A DNA stretch of 64,000 nt from Niveispirillum cyanobacteriorum (lineage in GTDB: Bacteria; Pseudomonadota; Alphaproteobacteria; Azospirillales; Azospirillaceae), in contig NZ_CP025611.1 of the NCBI RefSeq assembly GCF_002868735.1, positions 1,544,501-1,608,500 on the forward strand. The letters run 5' to 3'. Position 1 is the first letter of the stretch, and every line of letters starts with the position of its first letter. Position numbers and translations under genes: made by a program. The notes below the pieces were generated by a model. It was not told the DNA's origin and made no database searches. It saw only the letters and a list, made by a program, of their open reading frames with translations. Positions 17,821 through 27,371 of the stretch are shown one piece after another.

Positions 17821-18057
17821 GGTTGTTCCTTTCCAACGGCAAAGACCAGAGGCGGCTTTGCTGCTTGAGTGCCGTGCGGATAAAGAAAAGCGGATCACAT
17901 TCACATTCTGTGGATGTGCTAAACGACCGCCTTGTCATGAGACGGGAGGAAAGTAACATTAACTTTGCGTTAACGCAATCGGCTTTGCATTAAATGCATA
18001 TGACTTTTAGTCGAGCCGCCTACAGGAGGCCTGCATTTCATGCAGAGTCAGCTCGCC
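17821..18057. other. AT-richer intergenic region upstream of the MACPF gene
   Basis: About 240 bp without a convincing gene. The part near 17950-18015 is markedly AT-richer than its surroundings (AACATTAACTTTGCG, GCATTAAATGCATATG) and probably carries the MACPF promoter on the minus strand. I see no assignable operator. Confidence 0.4.
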
Positions 18058-18816
18058 TCACCCCAGCTTCGCATAGGCATAGTCATAGAGGTGCTGGAAC
18101 CCCAGCCGCGCGTACAGCGCCAGGGCTGGCACATTGGCATCCCCGACCTGGAGATAGGCACCAACCGCCCCCTCCCCCACGGCGCGGGCCAGCATGTCGG
18201 CCATCAGACGGCGCGGCAGACCCTGCCCGCGCCGGTCCGGGCGGCAGGCGACCTTGTAAAATCCGGCCCATCCGCGATCCAGCACGCAAAGGCAGGCCGC
18301 AACCGGCTCCCCATCCTGCCACAGCATCGCAAAGCGTGGGCGGGCGGCGATGCCGTTCAGGATGGACAGCAGGGCCGGCATCTCCGCCTCAGGCACCGGG
18401 ACCATGCGGCGATAGGCATCCATCCAGGCCTGATCCAACCGGTCCTGTACCCGCACTGCGGCATCCGGCGCCGCCGCGCTGATGTCCTCCAGCGGACGGA
18501 ACAGCACCCGACTCTGGCTGGCGATACCGTAACCCCGCTCCGCCAGCTGGGCAGCCAGATCGGGCGGTGACAGGGGTGTCAGTCGGAATTGCGGGGGCAG
18601 TCCTTGGCGGCGATATTCCGCCTCCACCATGTCGATGGTGTCATCGTCAATGGCGCTCATCGGCACCATTGCATTGGCGGAATTGGCGCGCCCCGTATGC
18701 CCTGCCGCGAAGTACAGCGCCCAGCCCTTATGGATGATGCGGCGCGGTGCCGGCCATGCCGTCATCGACAAATCTTCCAAAAGGGCGATATCGCTAATGC
18801 GATCGGGCGACAGCAT
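18058..18816 (-). CDS. GNAT-family N-acetyltransferase
   Basis: Acetyl-CoA-dependent acyltransferase of the GNAT fold, 252 residues. The C-terminal half has the CoA-binding strand and loop WAGFYKVACRPDRRGQGLPRRLMADML (R-R-x-G-x-G type) and the GNVPALALYARLGF helix characteristic of GNATs. The N-terminal half (to about residue 120) is a divergent GNAT-like segment, so this may be a tandem or partly degenerate double-GNAT. The ATG giving MLSPDRISD was chosen; the longer in-frame start has no support. Substrate unknown; the gene seems to stand alone. Confidence 0.82.
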   Translation of the reverse strand: MLSPDRISDIALLEDLSMTAWPAPRRIIHKGWALYFAAGHTGRANSANAMVPMSAIDDDTIDMVEAEYRRQGLPPQFRLTPLSPPDLAAQLAERGYGIASQSRVLFRPLEDISAAAPDAAVRVQDRLDQAWMDAYRRMVPVPEAEMPALLSILNGIAARPRFAMLWQDGEPVAACLCVLDRGWAGFYKVACRPDRRGQGLPRRLMADMLARAVGEGAVGAYLQVGDANVPALALYARLGFQHLYDYAYAKLG

Positions 18817-19073
18817 GAAATGACGTCCTTCGGGCGAAAACGGTCGATCAACATGCTGCCATGCTGAAAAACAGGCAGGCCATGCCAAGGTCGGGGGGCG
18901 GACACCACGAATACTGCACTGCCGAAGCGTTGACGAGACGGGGGGTTAGGCGTAAGTCACTTCGGCGATTTCTTTGTCTCATAAACCGCCGGTGGTCCCG
19001 CCACCGGACGTCAGCTCCCTTGGCGGGGGGAGGGCGTGGGCAAACCCCGGCCAGCACCAAGGACGAAAGAGAA

Positions 19074-19472
19074 ATGACCGACACGCCTGCGGCCAAGCGG
19101 CAACGGCCCTTGTCCCCTCACCTGCAGGTCTACCGGCTGCCTTTGCCGGCCCTGACATCGATTGCCCACCGCATCACCGGCGTAGGGCTGACCGTTGGTA
19201 CGCTGCTGCTGGTCTGGTGGCTCGTCGCCGCCGCCGCAGGTCCGGAAGCGTACGCCACGGCAAGCGGCTTCATCGCCTCGCCCATCGGCTTGTTGCTGAT
19301 GTTCGGCTGGACGGCGGCCCTCTGGTACCATCTGCTGAACGGCCTGCGCCACCTGATCTGGGATGGCGCGAAGATGCTGACCCTGGAACAAAGCTATTCC
19401 AGCGCCAAGCTGGTCATCGGCGGCGCCGTCGTGGCGACCGTGGTGACCTGGGTCGTGGCGTTCGCGGTCTGA
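19074..19472 (+). CDS. sdhC: Succinate dehydrogenase cytochrome b556 subunit
   Basis: Membrane anchor and heme b/quinone-site subunit of complex II. The 132-residue protein starts MTDTPAAKRQRPLSPHLQVY, typical of alphaproteobacterial SdhC, followed by the conserved SIAHRITGVGL (quinone-site Ser and heme-ligand region), three hydrophobic helices and the WYHLLNGLRHLIWD motif. An upstream in-frame extension was rejected; the chosen ATG is preceded by GAAAGAGAA. First gene of sdhCDAB. Confidence 0.96.
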   Translation: MTDTPAAKRQRPLSPHLQVYRLPLPALTSIAHRITGVGLTVGTLLLVWWLVAAAAGPEAYATASGFIASPIGLLLMFGWTAALWYHLLNGLRHLIWDGAKMLTLEQSYSSAKLVIGGAVVATVVTWVVAFAV

Positions 19473-19480
19473 CGGGGGAC

Positions 19481-19879
19481 ATGATGGCCAACGATACCAA
19501 CAGCTTCCGCACGCCCATCGGCCGCGCTCGCGGTCTGGGTTCCGCCAAGACGGGCGCACAGGCCTGGCTGGGCTACCGCATCGCTTCCGCCGCACTCGCG
19601 GTGCTGACGATCCTGTTCATCATCCTGGTGATCAGCCTGATCGGCGCGCCGTATGAGCAGGTGGTCGCCACCTTCAAGCATCCGTGCCCGGTCATCCTGA
19701 CCGTCCTGTTCCTGGGCTTCCTGTTTCATCATGCCGCATACGGTATGCAGGAAGTCTACGAGGACTATATCCACGGCAAGCTGGCGAAGGTTTTCGCCAT
19801 CGGCGCCACCAAACTGGTGGCCCTGGCCCTGTTCCTCGCCGGCGCTTTTGCCGTCCTGAAGATCGCTTTCGGAGCCTGA
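19481..19879 (+). CDS. sdhD: Succinate dehydrogenase membrane anchor subunit
   Basis: Second membrane anchor of complex II, 132 residues. It has the N-terminal [19 protein letters not shown] amphipathic part, a first helix, then [20 protein letters not shown], which includes the conserved His/Tyr-Asp region at the quinone site, and a third helix. The start is the ATG 8 bp after the sdhC stop; a second ATG directly follows. The spacing implies coupled translation within sdhCDAB. Confidence 0.95.
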   Translation: MMANDTNSFRTPIGRARGLGSAKTGAQAWLGYRIASAALAVLTILFIILVISLIGAPYEQVVATFKHPCPVILTVLFLGFLFHHAAYGMQEVYEDYIHGKLAKVFAIGATKLVALALFLAGAFAVLKIAFGA

Positions 19880-19883
19880 CATC

Positions 19884-21674
19884 ATGGCGACCGCTTACAA
19901 GATCATCGACCACGAATATGACGTGGTTGTCGTCGGCGCCGGCGGCGCCGGCCTGCGCGCCACCTTCGGCATGGCCGAAAAGGGGCTGAAGACCGCCTGT
20001 ATCACCAAGGTGTTCCCCACCCGCAGCCACACTGTGGCGGCGCAGGGCGGCATCTCGGCGGCCCTTGGCAACATGGGCGATGACGACTGGCGCTACCACA
20101 TGTACGACACCGTCAAGGGGTCGGACTGGCTGGGCGACCAGGACGCCATCGAATACATGGTGCGCGAAGCCATCCCCGCCATCATCGAGCTGGAACATCA
20201 GGGTGTGCCCTTCTCGCGCACCGCTGAAGGCAAGATCTACCAGCGCGCCTTCGGTGGCATGACCACCGAATATGGCAAGGGTCAGGCTTACCGCACCTGT
20301 GCGGCAGCTGACCGTACCGGCCACGCCATGCTGCATACGCTGTATCAGCAGAGCCTGCGCCACCATGCCGAGTTCTTTATCGAGTATTTCGCCCTCGACC
20401 TGCTGATGGACGAGGAAGGCGTGTGCCGGGGCGTGCTGGCCTGGAACCTGGACGATGGCACCATCCATCGCTTCCGTGGTCACCAGACGGTTCTGGCCAC
20501 CGGCGGCTATGGCCGCGCCTATTTCTCCGCCACCTCGGCCCATACCTGCACCGGCGACGGTGGCGGCATGGTGCTGCGCGCCGGCCTGCCGCTCCAGGAT
20601 ATGGAGTTCGTGCAGTTCCACCCGACCGGTATCTACGGCTCCGGCTGTCTGATCACCGAGGGTGCGCGCGGCGAAGGCGGGTACCTGACCAACAGTGCGG
20701 GTGAGCGCTTCATGGAGCGTTACGCCCCGTCCGCCAAGGACCTGGCCTCGCGCGACGTGGTCAGCCGGTCGATGACCATCGAAATCCGTGAAGGGCGCGG
20801 TGTCGGTCCCAACAAGGATCATATCCACCTGCATCTGGAACATCTGGCCCCGGAAGTCATCCATGCCCGCCTGCCCGGCATTGCCGAGAGCGCGCGCGTG
20901 TTTGCCGGCGTGGACGTGACGAAGGAGCCGATCCCGGTTCTGCCGACCGTTCACTACAATATGGGCGGCATCCCCACGAACTATCGTGGCGAGGTCATCC
21001 GTCCCACCGCCGACAATCCCGATCAGGTCGTTCCCGGCCTGATGGCGATTGGTGAGGCGGCCTGCGTGTCGGTGCATGGCGCCAACCGCCTGGGTTCCAA
21101 CTCGCTGCTCGACCTCGTGGTGTTTGGCCGCTCTGCCGCCATCCGCGCCGCCGAGATCGTGCAGAAGGGCGCCCCGCACAAGACCATCTCCAACGACAGC
21201 ACCGATAAGGCGCTGGCCCGTCTGGACAAGGCCCGCTTTGCCAAGGGCGGCACCCGCGTTGCCCATCTGCGTCTGGAGATGCAGAAGATCATGCAGAATA
21301 ACTGCGCCGTGTTCCGCACTGGTGAGGTGCTGGACGAAGGCGTGGAGCTGATGAAGCAGGTCTGGGCCAAGCGCCCCGATGTGCAGGTCAGCGACACCTC
21401 GATGATCTGGAACAGCGATCTGGTGGAAGCGCTGGAACTGGACAATCTGATGTACCAGGCCGTCGCCACCATCAATTCCGGTGCCAACCGCAAGGAATCC
21501 CGTGGCGCCCATGCGCGTGAGGATTATAGCGAGCGTGACGACGAGAATTGGATGAAGCACACCACCGTCTGGGTGGATGAGACGGGCAAGTCGACCATCG
21601 ATTACCGCCCGGTTCATCTCTACACCCTGACGAACGAGGTGGAAGTGTTCCCGCCGAAGAAGCGCGTCTACTAA
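19884..21674 (+). CDS. sdhA: Succinate dehydrogenase flavoprotein subunit
   Basis: Catalytic flavoprotein of complex II and the TCA cycle: oxidises succinate to fumarate. The 596-residue protein shows the FAD-binding [13 protein letters not shown] at 14-26, the covalent FAD-attachment histidine His49 in [13 protein letters not shown], the HPTGIYGSG substrate loop, catalytic Arg in SRDVVSRSM, and the C-terminal [13 protein letters not shown]. It begins 4 bp after sdhD and is followed by sdhB. Its antisense strand is fully open, a codon-bias artefact. Confidence 0.98.
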   Translation: MATAYKIIDHEYDVVVVGAGGAGLRATFGMAEKGLKTACITKVFPTRSHTVAAQGGISAALGNMGDDDWRYHMYDTVKGSDWLGDQDAIEYMVREAIPAIIELEHQGVPFSRTAEGKIYQRAFGGMTTEYGKGQAYRTCAAADRTGHAMLHTLYQQSLRHHAEFFIEYFALDLLMDEEGVCRGVLAWNLDDGTIHRFRGHQTVLATGGYGRAYFSATSAHTCTGDGGGMVLRAGLPLQDMEFVQFHPTGIYGSGCLITEGARGEGGYLTNSAGERFMERYAPSAKDLASRDVVSRSMTIEIREGRGVGPNKDHIHLHLEHLAPEVIHARLPGIAESARVFAGVDVTKEPIPVLPTVHYNMGGIPTNYRGEVIRPTADNPDQVVPGLMAIGEAACVSVHGANRLGSNSLLDLVVFGRSAAIRAAEIVQKGAPHKTISNDSTDKALARLDKARFAKGGTRVAHLRLEMQKIMQNNCAVFRTGEVLDEGVELMKQVWAKRPDVQVSDTSMIWNSDLVEALELDNLMYQAVATINSGANRKESRGAHAREDYSERDDENWMKHTTVWVDETGKSTIDYRPVHLYTLTNEVEVFPPKKRVY

Positions 21675-21699
21675 GTCACGATCTGAGAGGGCTTCATCC

Positions 21700-22482
21700 A
21701 TGGCTGAATTCTCCCTGCCCGCCAACTCGAAGGTCGTGCCCGGCAAGACCGTCAAGTCGGCTTCTGCGGATGCCAAGCGCACCCGCACCTTCCGCATCTA
21801 TCGTTATGACCCTGACTCGGGCGAAAACCCGCGTGAGGACAAGTACGAGATCGACCTGGACAAGTGCGGTCCGATGGTTCTGGACGCGCTGATTCACATC
21901 AAGAACGATGTGGACAGCACGCTCACCTTCCGCCGTTCCTGCCGTGAGGGCATCTGCGGCTCCTGTGCGATGAATATCGACGGGCGCAACACGCTGGCCT
22001 GCCTGAAGCCGATTGACGAGGTGAAGGGCGACGTCAAGATCTACCCGCTGCCGCATCAGCCGGTAGTGAAGGACCTTGTCCCCGACCTGAACCAGAACTA
22101 CGCGCAGTTGGCTTCCATCAAGCCCTGGCTGCAGACGCAGAGCACCGCCCCCTCGCGCGAACGGCTGCAAAGCCCGGAAGAGCGGGAAAAGCTGGACGGT
22201 CTCTACGAATGCATTCTGTGCTTCTGCTGCACGACGTCGTGCCCCAGCTACTGGTGGAATGGCGACCGCTATCTGGGTCCGGCGGTGCTGTTGCAGGCCT
22301 ATCGCTTCATCGCCGACAGCCGCGATGAAATGACGGGTGAGCGTTTGGACGCGCTGGAAGACCCCTTCCGCCTCTATCGCTGCCACACGATCATGAACTG
22401 CACCCAGACCTGCCCCAAGGGTCTGAACCCCGCCAAGGCCATCGCCGAAATCAAGAAGCTGATGGCCGCCCGCGCCGCATAA
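21700..22482 (+). CDS. sdhB: Succinate dehydrogenase iron-sulfur subunit
   Basis: Electron-transfer subunit of complex II with three Fe-S clusters, 260 residues. The [2Fe-2S] site is seen in [21 protein letters not shown], the [4Fe-4S] site in [12 protein letters not shown], and the [3Fe-4S] site in [17 protein letters not shown]. The N-terminal [17 protein letters not shown] is typical. It follows sdhA by 25 bp and is closed by a strong terminator, so the operon ends here without sucAB. Confidence 0.98.
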   Translation: MAEFSLPANSKVVPGKTVKSASADAKRTRTFRIYRYDPDSGENPREDKYEIDLDKCGPMVLDALIHIKNDVDSTLTFRRSCREGICGSCAMNIDGRNTLACLKPIDEVKGDVKIYPLPHQPVVKDLVPDLNQNYAQLASIKPWLQTQSTAPSRERLQSPEEREKLDGLYECILCFCCTTSCPSYWWNGDRYLGPAVLLQAYRFIADSRDEMTGERLDALEDPFRLYRCHTIMNCTQTCPKGLNPAKAIAEIKKLMAARAA

Positions 22483-22510
22483 CGCTGCACGGATGGTTGG
22501 AAAGAATGAA

Positions 22511-22543
22511 GGCCGCCGGGATCACTCCCGGCGGCCTTTTTCA
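22511..22543 (+). terminator. Intrinsic terminator of the sdhCDAB operon
   Basis: Perfect 10-bp stem GGCCGCCGGG / CCCGGCGGCC with a 6-nt loop followed by TTTTTC, 28 bp after the sdhB stop codon. Confidence 0.92.
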
Positions 22544-22553
22544 TTCACTTAGT

Positions 22554-22898
22554 TCAGTTCGGCACAGCCTGCGTCAGCACGCCGTCCGTGATGGTGCAGC
22601 GCAGGGTCCGGCGCTGCGGTGCCTCGAATGCGTCCTTGCGGCTGGCCATGGTGAAGGGCTGCTGCACCGTCTGGACATTGCCATTGGTCGACAGTTCCGG
22701 CAGGTCGAAGGCGATGCGGTAGCGGTCGCCGAACGACCGGTCTACTTCCCGCCGGCAGATATCGGTGGCGGTGCGGGGCGCATGGTACTTGCCATGCTCA
22801 TACTCCCCATCATTAACATTGATGGAACAGGCTCCCAGCAGCCCGCCGGCGGACAGGCCCAGAAAGGCGAACGCGGATGCACGGACCAGACGCGACAT
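22554..22898 (-). CDS. Small predicted lipoprotein
   Basis: Unknown function. The 114-residue product has an N-terminal signal with the lipobox LGAC (Cys24), so it should be lipidated and, with no Asp at +2 (Ser follows), sent to the outer membrane. The mature part is mostly beta-type, with ICRREVDRSFGDRYRIAFDLPEL and a final RRTLRCTITDGVLTQAV. An AT-rich 150-bp gap precedes it. It faces the end of the sdh operon and shares the terminator gap. Confidence 0.75.
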   Translation of the reverse strand: MSRLVRASAFAFLGLSAGGLLGACSINVNDGEYEHGKYHAPRTATDICRREVDRSFGDRYRIAFDLPELSTNGNVQTVQQPFTMASRKDAFEAPQRRTLRCTITDGVLTQAVPN

Positions 22899-23045
22899 GA
22901 AAAATCCCCCCGTTGGATCGAAACCGGGGGATCATGGAAGCGTCGCCGGTAAGGGCGCAAGCCACGTTACCCCGGCGTTACGAATTGAATTCATTGCGAA
23001 ATGGAAAGCATGCGGCACTGCGGAATTGTAACGCGATGGTGCCGG

Positions 23046-23546
23046 TCACCCCGCCTTGGCCCGCACCTTGAACGTCATGCCCAGCACCGCCGACATCTGG
23101 TGCAGATACTTCACATCCGCCTCGGTCCAGTCCTTGATCACGCCGCAATGTTCACAGCACAGCACGGCCACCGGGCTGGTTCCCTCCAGGATCACGAAAT
23201 CCAGCAGGGAACGGATATCCAGCGGCGTGAAATAGATCTCGTCGAAGCAGGAGGTGGCGGGGTGATGCTCGGCATCCGGTGCCACGATCTTCAGGTCGCG
23301 CTTGATGGCGTCGAAATATTGCGGGAAATCGTCTTCCGACAGGGTGACTCCGCTGCTGAAGGTACCGTCGCGGCTGTCGAACAGGCACTGGCTGGTGATG
23401 GCGTCCTTCACGCCATTGAACAGCCAGATGGAGGCGCGGCTGGACCCGACATGCTCCACAATATCCTGACAGATGGCGCGATAAAGATCGTCCAGCGTGT
23501 CCGGGTTGGCACGAAAAGCGGTCAGGGCGGCGCGGGCGCGGTCCAT
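23046..23546 (-). CDS. GAF-domain protein
   Basis: Single GAF-type domain of 166 residues covering almost the whole protein: helix LDDLYRAICQDIVEHVGSSRASIWLFN, the core strands, and the terminal GVIKDWTEADVKYLHQMSAVLG helix. Cys residues in VAVLCCEHCGVIKDW recall bilin- or ligand-binding GAFs, and CEHxGxxRxW is the usual C-terminal GAF motif. No output domain is attached, so it may be a small-ligand sensor acting on a partner protein, or an enzyme of the free-methionine-sulfoxide-reductase type; the latter is less likely because its Cys pattern is not obvious. Confidence 0.82.
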   Translation of the reverse strand: MDRARAALTAFRANPDTLDDLYRAICQDIVEHVGSSRASIWLFNGVKDAITSQCLFDSRDGTFSSGVTLSEDDFPQYFDAIKRDLKIVAPDAEHHPATSCFDEIYFTPLDIRSLLDFVILEGTSPVAVLCCEHCGVIKDWTEADVKYLHQMSAVLGMTFKVRAKAG

Positions 23547-23627
23547 GGTCTGTGTCCTTGATTGCTGCGTTGCATCAAGGTTAACAAGCGGCCTGACAAA
23601 ACGCAGCCTATGCGGGCGTATAGGGCG

Positions 23628-24083
23628 TCACGCCCGCGCCGCCACCAGCCCCACAATATCAATCGACAGCACGACCTCGCCCGCCTGGTTCCACATCTCC
23701 CGGCGGAACTTCACGATGCCCCGCCCGCCTTTGCGCGACGGGGTAAGCTCCAGGATCGTGTCGGTCAGGGTCAACGCGTCCCCCGCCCTGACCGGCTTCT
23801 GGAATTTCAGCATCCAGTCAAACCCGCCCAGAAAGGCCCAGGGTTTGCCTTCCTTGGCCATCGTTTCATGACCCAGGATATAGGAAAGCGAGATCGTATA
23901 GCCGCCGCTGGCGATCAGGCCGCCGAAATGCGTCTGCGCCGCCGCCGCCTCATCCACATGGAAATCCCAGGGATCATAGCGGCGCGCATAGTCCAGCATC
24001 GCGTCGCGGTCGACGGTCAGGGTGCGTGACCGCTGCACCTCGCCCACGGCCAGATCGTCGAAATAGGTGCGATGATCGGTCAC
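23628..24083 (-). CDS. MaoC-like hot-dog hydratase
   Basis: Hot-dog-fold protein of the MaoC/(R)-hydratase family, 151 residues, probably acting on enoyl-CoA-type substrates. It has the conserved YARRYDPWDFHVDEAAA with the Asp-x-x-x-x-His catalytic pair, the GLIASGGYTISL segment after it, and the PVRAGDALTL motif typical of MaoC domains. The start is GTG overlapping the yciB stop codon (GTGA), so the two genes are translationally coupled. Confidence 0.85.
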   Translation of the reverse strand: MTDHRTYFDDLAVGEVQRSRTLTVDRDAMLDYARRYDPWDFHVDEAAAAQTHFGGLIASGGYTISLSYILGHETMAKEGKPWAFLGGFDWMLKFQKPVRAGDALTLTDTILELTPSRKGGRGIVKFRREMWNQAGEVVLSIDIVGLVAARA

Positions 24084-24643
24084 GATGCGGCGGCGTCCCC
24101 GCCATCTTCGGCCCGCTGATGCTTCATGATCACCGGGATCTGGGCCATGGAGAAGATCAAGGACAGCGGCATGATGCCGAAGACCTTGAAATTCACCCAC
24201 ATTTCCGTGCCAAAATTGCGCCACACAATCTCGTTCAGCACGGCCAGCAACAGGAAGAACCAGGCCCAGCGGACGGTCAGGATACGCCAGCCTTCATCCG
24301 TCAGGTCCAGGGCTGCCCCCAGCACCACCTTCAACAGGTTGCGCTTTAACGCCATCCCCACGAACAAAGTGGCGGATAGCAGCAGATTGACCACCGTCGG
24401 CTTGATCTTAATGAACAGCTCATCATTCAGCCACAGCGTCAGTCCGCCAAAGACCAGCACGAAGAAGCACCCCACCAGCGGCATCACCGGCAGGCGGCGT
24501 TCCAGCAGCCAGTTGACGGTCAGCGCCACCGTGGTAGCGACCATGAAGACGCCCGTGCCGGCCATCAGGCCGTAACGGGTGTTGATGACGAAGAACAGGG
24601 CCAGGGGACCTGCTTCGAGGGCGAGTTTCAGCAGCGGATTCAT
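24080..24643 (-). CDS. yciB: Septation protein A / YciB (IspZ) family
   Basis: Inner-membrane protein of the YciB/IspA family, tied to envelope integrity and septation. The 187-residue sequence shows five hydrophobic segments and the family motif pattern KLALEAGPLALFFVINTRYG at the start, LNDELFIKIKPTVVN in the middle, and LTVRWAWFFLLLAVLNEIVWRNF late, all hallmarks of the family. The ATG giving MNPLLKLALEAGP was chosen; an ATG four codons earlier is possible. It lies upstream of and overlaps the MaoC-like gene. Confidence 0.93.
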   Translation of the reverse strand: MNPLLKLALEAGPLALFFVINTRYGLMAGTGVFMVATTVALTVNWLLERRLPVMPLVGCFFVLVFGGLTLWLNDELFIKIKPTVVNLLLSATLFVGMALKRNLLKVVLGAALDLTDEGWRILTVRWAWFFLLLAVLNEIVWRNFGTEMWVNFKVFGIMPLSLIFSMAQIPVIMKHQRAEDGGDAAAS

Positions 24644-24783
24644 AAAGCAAAGCATGTACCCGGAACCGCGTCGCCACGCCAGTCCCGGTTTCTGCTGCCC
24701 TGCGGCGAAACATCGCTTCCCCCGCGCCGCCGGAACGGGTAAAGGCGAGGTGTCAGCAGCACATGACGCGGGGGAGAAGGCCG

Positions 24784-25758
24784 ATGATACGCGCCTACCG
24801 CATGATCGAGGGTCGAAACGAACCGCTGGACGGTGTGCCGTCGGTGGAAGCCTTGCGACAGGCCTGCTGGATCGACCTCAACGCCCCCAGCACCGCCGAC
24901 CGGCAACTGGTGGAACAGACCTTCGGGATCGAGCTTCCGACGCGCGAAGAGATGCGGGAGATTGAGCTGTCCAGCCGCGTTTATCGCGAGGCGGGCGGCG
25001 CCTTCATGACCGCCACGGTCCTGTGCCGCGCCGATGCACCCGTGCCGGAAACCATGGATATCACCTTCGTCCTGACGGGCGATACCCTGATCACCCTGCG
25101 CTTTGACGACCCCAAGCCCTTCTATGGCTTCCACAATCAGGTGACGAAGCAGGGTGTGCGGCTGGATAACGGCATCTCCAGTTTCCTGGCGCTGCTGGAT
25201 GCCATCCTGGACCGGATCGCCGACGTGCTGGAGGGGGCGGGCCGCGACGTGACGGCGGTGGCCCGCGAACTGCTGATCGAGGGGCATCAGGGCCATCTGA
25301 ATTCCGATCAGCAGCATCTGCTGCTGAAACGCATCGCCCGCGCCCACGACCTGACGGCCAAGGCGCGCGAAAGCCTGGTCACGCTGACCCGCATCATCGC
25401 CTTTACCGGCACGGTGCGCGAACTGGCCAACGAAAAAACCCTGCGGGCGCGCCTGAAGACGCTGAGCCAGGATGCACAGTCGCTGGCCGATTACACCGCC
25501 TTCCTCTCCTCCAACATCGCGTTTCAGCTGGATGCGCTGCTGGGTGTGGTGGGGATTGAGCAGAACAACATCGTGAAGATTTTCTCGGTCGCGGCGGTGG
25601 TGTTCCTGCCGCCGACCCTGGTGGCCAGCATCTATGGCATGAACTTCCATTTCATGCCGGAACTGGACTGGCCCTATGGCTATCCGCTGGCCATCGCCCT
25701 GATGATCATCTCGGTGATCGTGCCGTTCCTGTATTTCAAGCGGCGGGGCTGGTTGTAA
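24784..25758 (+). CDS. corA: CorA-family divalent cation transporter
   Basis: Inner-membrane CorA-type Mg2+/Co2+ (or Zn2+, ZntB-like) channel, 324 residues. The cytoplasmic N-terminal funnel is followed by a long helix, then two C-terminal membrane spans with the diagnostic YGMNF motif near residue 286 and ELDWPYGYP outer loop. The chosen ATG (MIRAYRMIEG) is preceded by GGGGGAGAAGG. It is divergent from yciB. Full CorA selectivity (Mg versus Zn) is not decidable from the sequence. Confidence 0.93.
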   Translation: MIRAYRMIEGRNEPLDGVPSVEALRQACWIDLNAPSTADRQLVEQTFGIELPTREEMREIELSSRVYREAGGAFMTATVLCRADAPVPETMDITFVLTGDTLITLRFDDPKPFYGFHNQVTKQGVRLDNGISSFLALLDAILDRIADVLEGAGRDVTAVARELLIEGHQGHLNSDQQHLLLKRIARAHDLTAKARESLVTLTRIIAFTGTVRELANEKTLRARLKTLSQDAQSLADYTAFLSSNIAFQLDALLGVVGIEQNNIVKIFSVAAVVFLPPTLVASIYGMNFHFMPELDWPYGYPLAIALMIISVIVPFLYFKRRGWL

Positions 25759-25761
25759 CCC

Positions 25762-27261
25762 TCACGCCGCCGCTTGCTTGCCCAGGAACGCCTCATGCGT
25801 GGGCATGCTGTCCGCCGCCTGCCGGATGCGCGCCCGCATCGTTGCCATCCGCTCCCGCACCGCCGGCAACGGGTGCAGATCGACCAGCGGGTCATAGGTT
25901 TCCGGCATGATCCCCTGCCCGATCATCACCGCGATCCAGCTTGTATCGGTGAACAGGGCGCGGGCCCGCGTCGATACCCGCCCCCGCCGGCGGAAAAGCT
26001 CAATCCGGCTTTTCAGGCTGTCGGGGATGTCCATGGTCCGGCAATGGTTCCAGAAGCTGCTGTCCGACCGTTCCGTCACATGATAGTGCAGGATCAGGAA
26101 GTCGCGCACTGCCTCGAACTCCCCCTGCGCCAGGGCGTTATATTCACGCACCTCCGCCCCATCAATCTGGCGACCGGGGAAGAAATCCAGCAGCTTGGTG
26201 ATGCCCGTCTGGATCAGGTGGATCGACGTGCTTTCCAGCGGCTCCAGGAACCCCGACGCCAGACCCAGCGACAGGCAGTTCTTCACCCAGGCCTGCTTAC
26301 GCCGTCCGGTAACAAAGCGCAGCAGCTTCGGTTCGGCCAGCGCCTGCCCGTCAATATTGGCCAGCAGCACCTCACGCGCTTGCTCCTCGCTGACATGGGC
26401 GCTGCTGAAGACATGGCCGTTGCCCACCCGGTGGCGCAGCGGGATGCGCCATTGCCACCCGGCTTCCCGCGCGGTGGAGCGGGTGAAGGGCGTAATGCGC
26501 CCATCGCCCGATGATGGTACCGCCCAGGCCCGGTCACAGGGCAGCCAGTGCGTCCAATCCTCATACCCGGCCTTCAGCGCCTTTTCGATCAGCAGTCCCG
26601 TGAAGCCGGTGCAGTCGATGAAGAAATCCGCTGCCAGCCGCTCCCCGCCATCACAGATCACCGCCTCGACAAACCCGTCCTCCCCGCGCAGCGCCACATC
26701 CACCACCTTGCGGTCCAGGCGGATAACGCCCAGCCGTTCGGCATAGCGGCGCAGATAGTCGGCATAGAGGCTGGCATCGAAATGATAGGCGGAACCGACC
26801 ACCGACATGATGTTGCGCGGATCGGTGACGGGCGCCATATAGCGGCCCTGTTCCGCCATAATGGTACAGAGCGAGTAATCCTCCAGCCGCCCACCCTCGC
26901 CCATCGCGTTCAGGCGCAGCCAGTACTGATGCGTGTAATTGGCATCCAGACTGGCGCCATGCACCCCGAACGGATGGAAATAGGAATGGTTCAGCCGGGT
27001 CCAGTCACGAAATTCAATGCCCAGCTTATAGGTGCCCTGGGTGTGGCGCAGGAAATCCGCCTCATCCAGGCCCAGCATATGGTTGAAGCCGCGAATGGCG
27101 GGGATGGTCGCCTCACCCACCCCGACAGTGCCGATGGCGCTGCTTTCCACCAACTGGATGCGCGTATGGCGCCCGACGGCACGGGCCAGGGCGGCAGCGG
27201 CCATCCATCCGGCCGTACCACCCCCGACAATCAGGATGCTGCCCGGAAGATTGCCCGCCAT
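25762..27261 (-). CDS. Flavin-dependent tryptophan halogenase family protein
   Basis: FADH2-dependent halogenase of the tryptophan-halogenase family, 499 residues. It has the FAD-binding GGGTAGW at 13-19, the catalytic lysine Lys79 in [11 protein letters not shown] (the same number as in PrnA and RebH), the diagnostic GWQWRIP motif at 268-274, and the essential Glu in FLEPLEST (Glu343). Both key residues are intact, so it should be active. It lies behind a large TonB receptor, separated by a hairpin. Homologues near TonB receptors and glycosidases are common in Caulobacterales and Sphingomonadales; their substrates are mostly unknown. Start ATG has GGGGAGGAAA before it. Confidence 0.92.
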   Translation of the reverse strand: MAGNLPGSILIVGGGTAGWMAAAALARAVGRHTRIQLVESSAIGTVGVGEATIPAIRGFNHMLGLDEADFLRHTQGTYKLGIEFRDWTRLNHSYFHPFGVHGASLDANYTHQYWLRLNAMGEGGRLEDYSLCTIMAEQGRYMAPVTDPRNIMSVVGSAYHFDASLYADYLRRYAERLGVIRLDRKVVDVALRGEDGFVEAVICDGGERLAADFFIDCTGFTGLLIEKALKAGYEDWTHWLPCDRAWAVPSSGDGRITPFTRSTAREAGWQWRIPLRHRVGNGHVFSSAHVSEEQAREVLLANIDGQALAEPKLLRFVTGRRKQAWVKNCLSLGLASGFLEPLESTSIHLIQTGITKLLDFFPGRQIDGAEVREYNALAQGEFEAVRDFLILHYHVTERSDSSFWNHCRTMDIPDSLKSRIELFRRRGRVSTRARALFTDTSWIAVMIGQGIMPETYDPLVDLHPLPAVRERMATMRARIRQAADSMPTHEAFLGKQAAA

Positions 27262-27322
27262 GGTCGTTTCCTCCCCACTGGCGCCTGTTATCGGCGCCTT
27301 GTTCTTGAATAAATTGTCAAAC

Positions 27323-27351
27323 GCCCCTCGCCCGTGTGATGGGCGAGGGGC
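27323..27351 (-). terminator. Intercistronic hairpin between TonB receptor and halogenase
   Basis: An 11-bp stem GCCCCTCGCCC / GGGCGAGGGGC with a 7-nt loop sits in the 110-bp gap after the TonB receptor stop codon. It is followed on the minus strand only by a weak T-run (GTTTG), so it may act as attenuator or mRNA stabiliser lowering halogenase expression rather than a full terminator. Confidence 0.6.
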
Positions 27352-27371
27352 AATAGTCACTCTACACTGAC

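Noticed and set aside
19692-21797. Long open frame antisense to sdhA (701 codons)
   Set aside because: It mirrors a highly conserved gene in a high-GC genome; codon bias on the sense strand opens the antisense frame. The translation has no domain.
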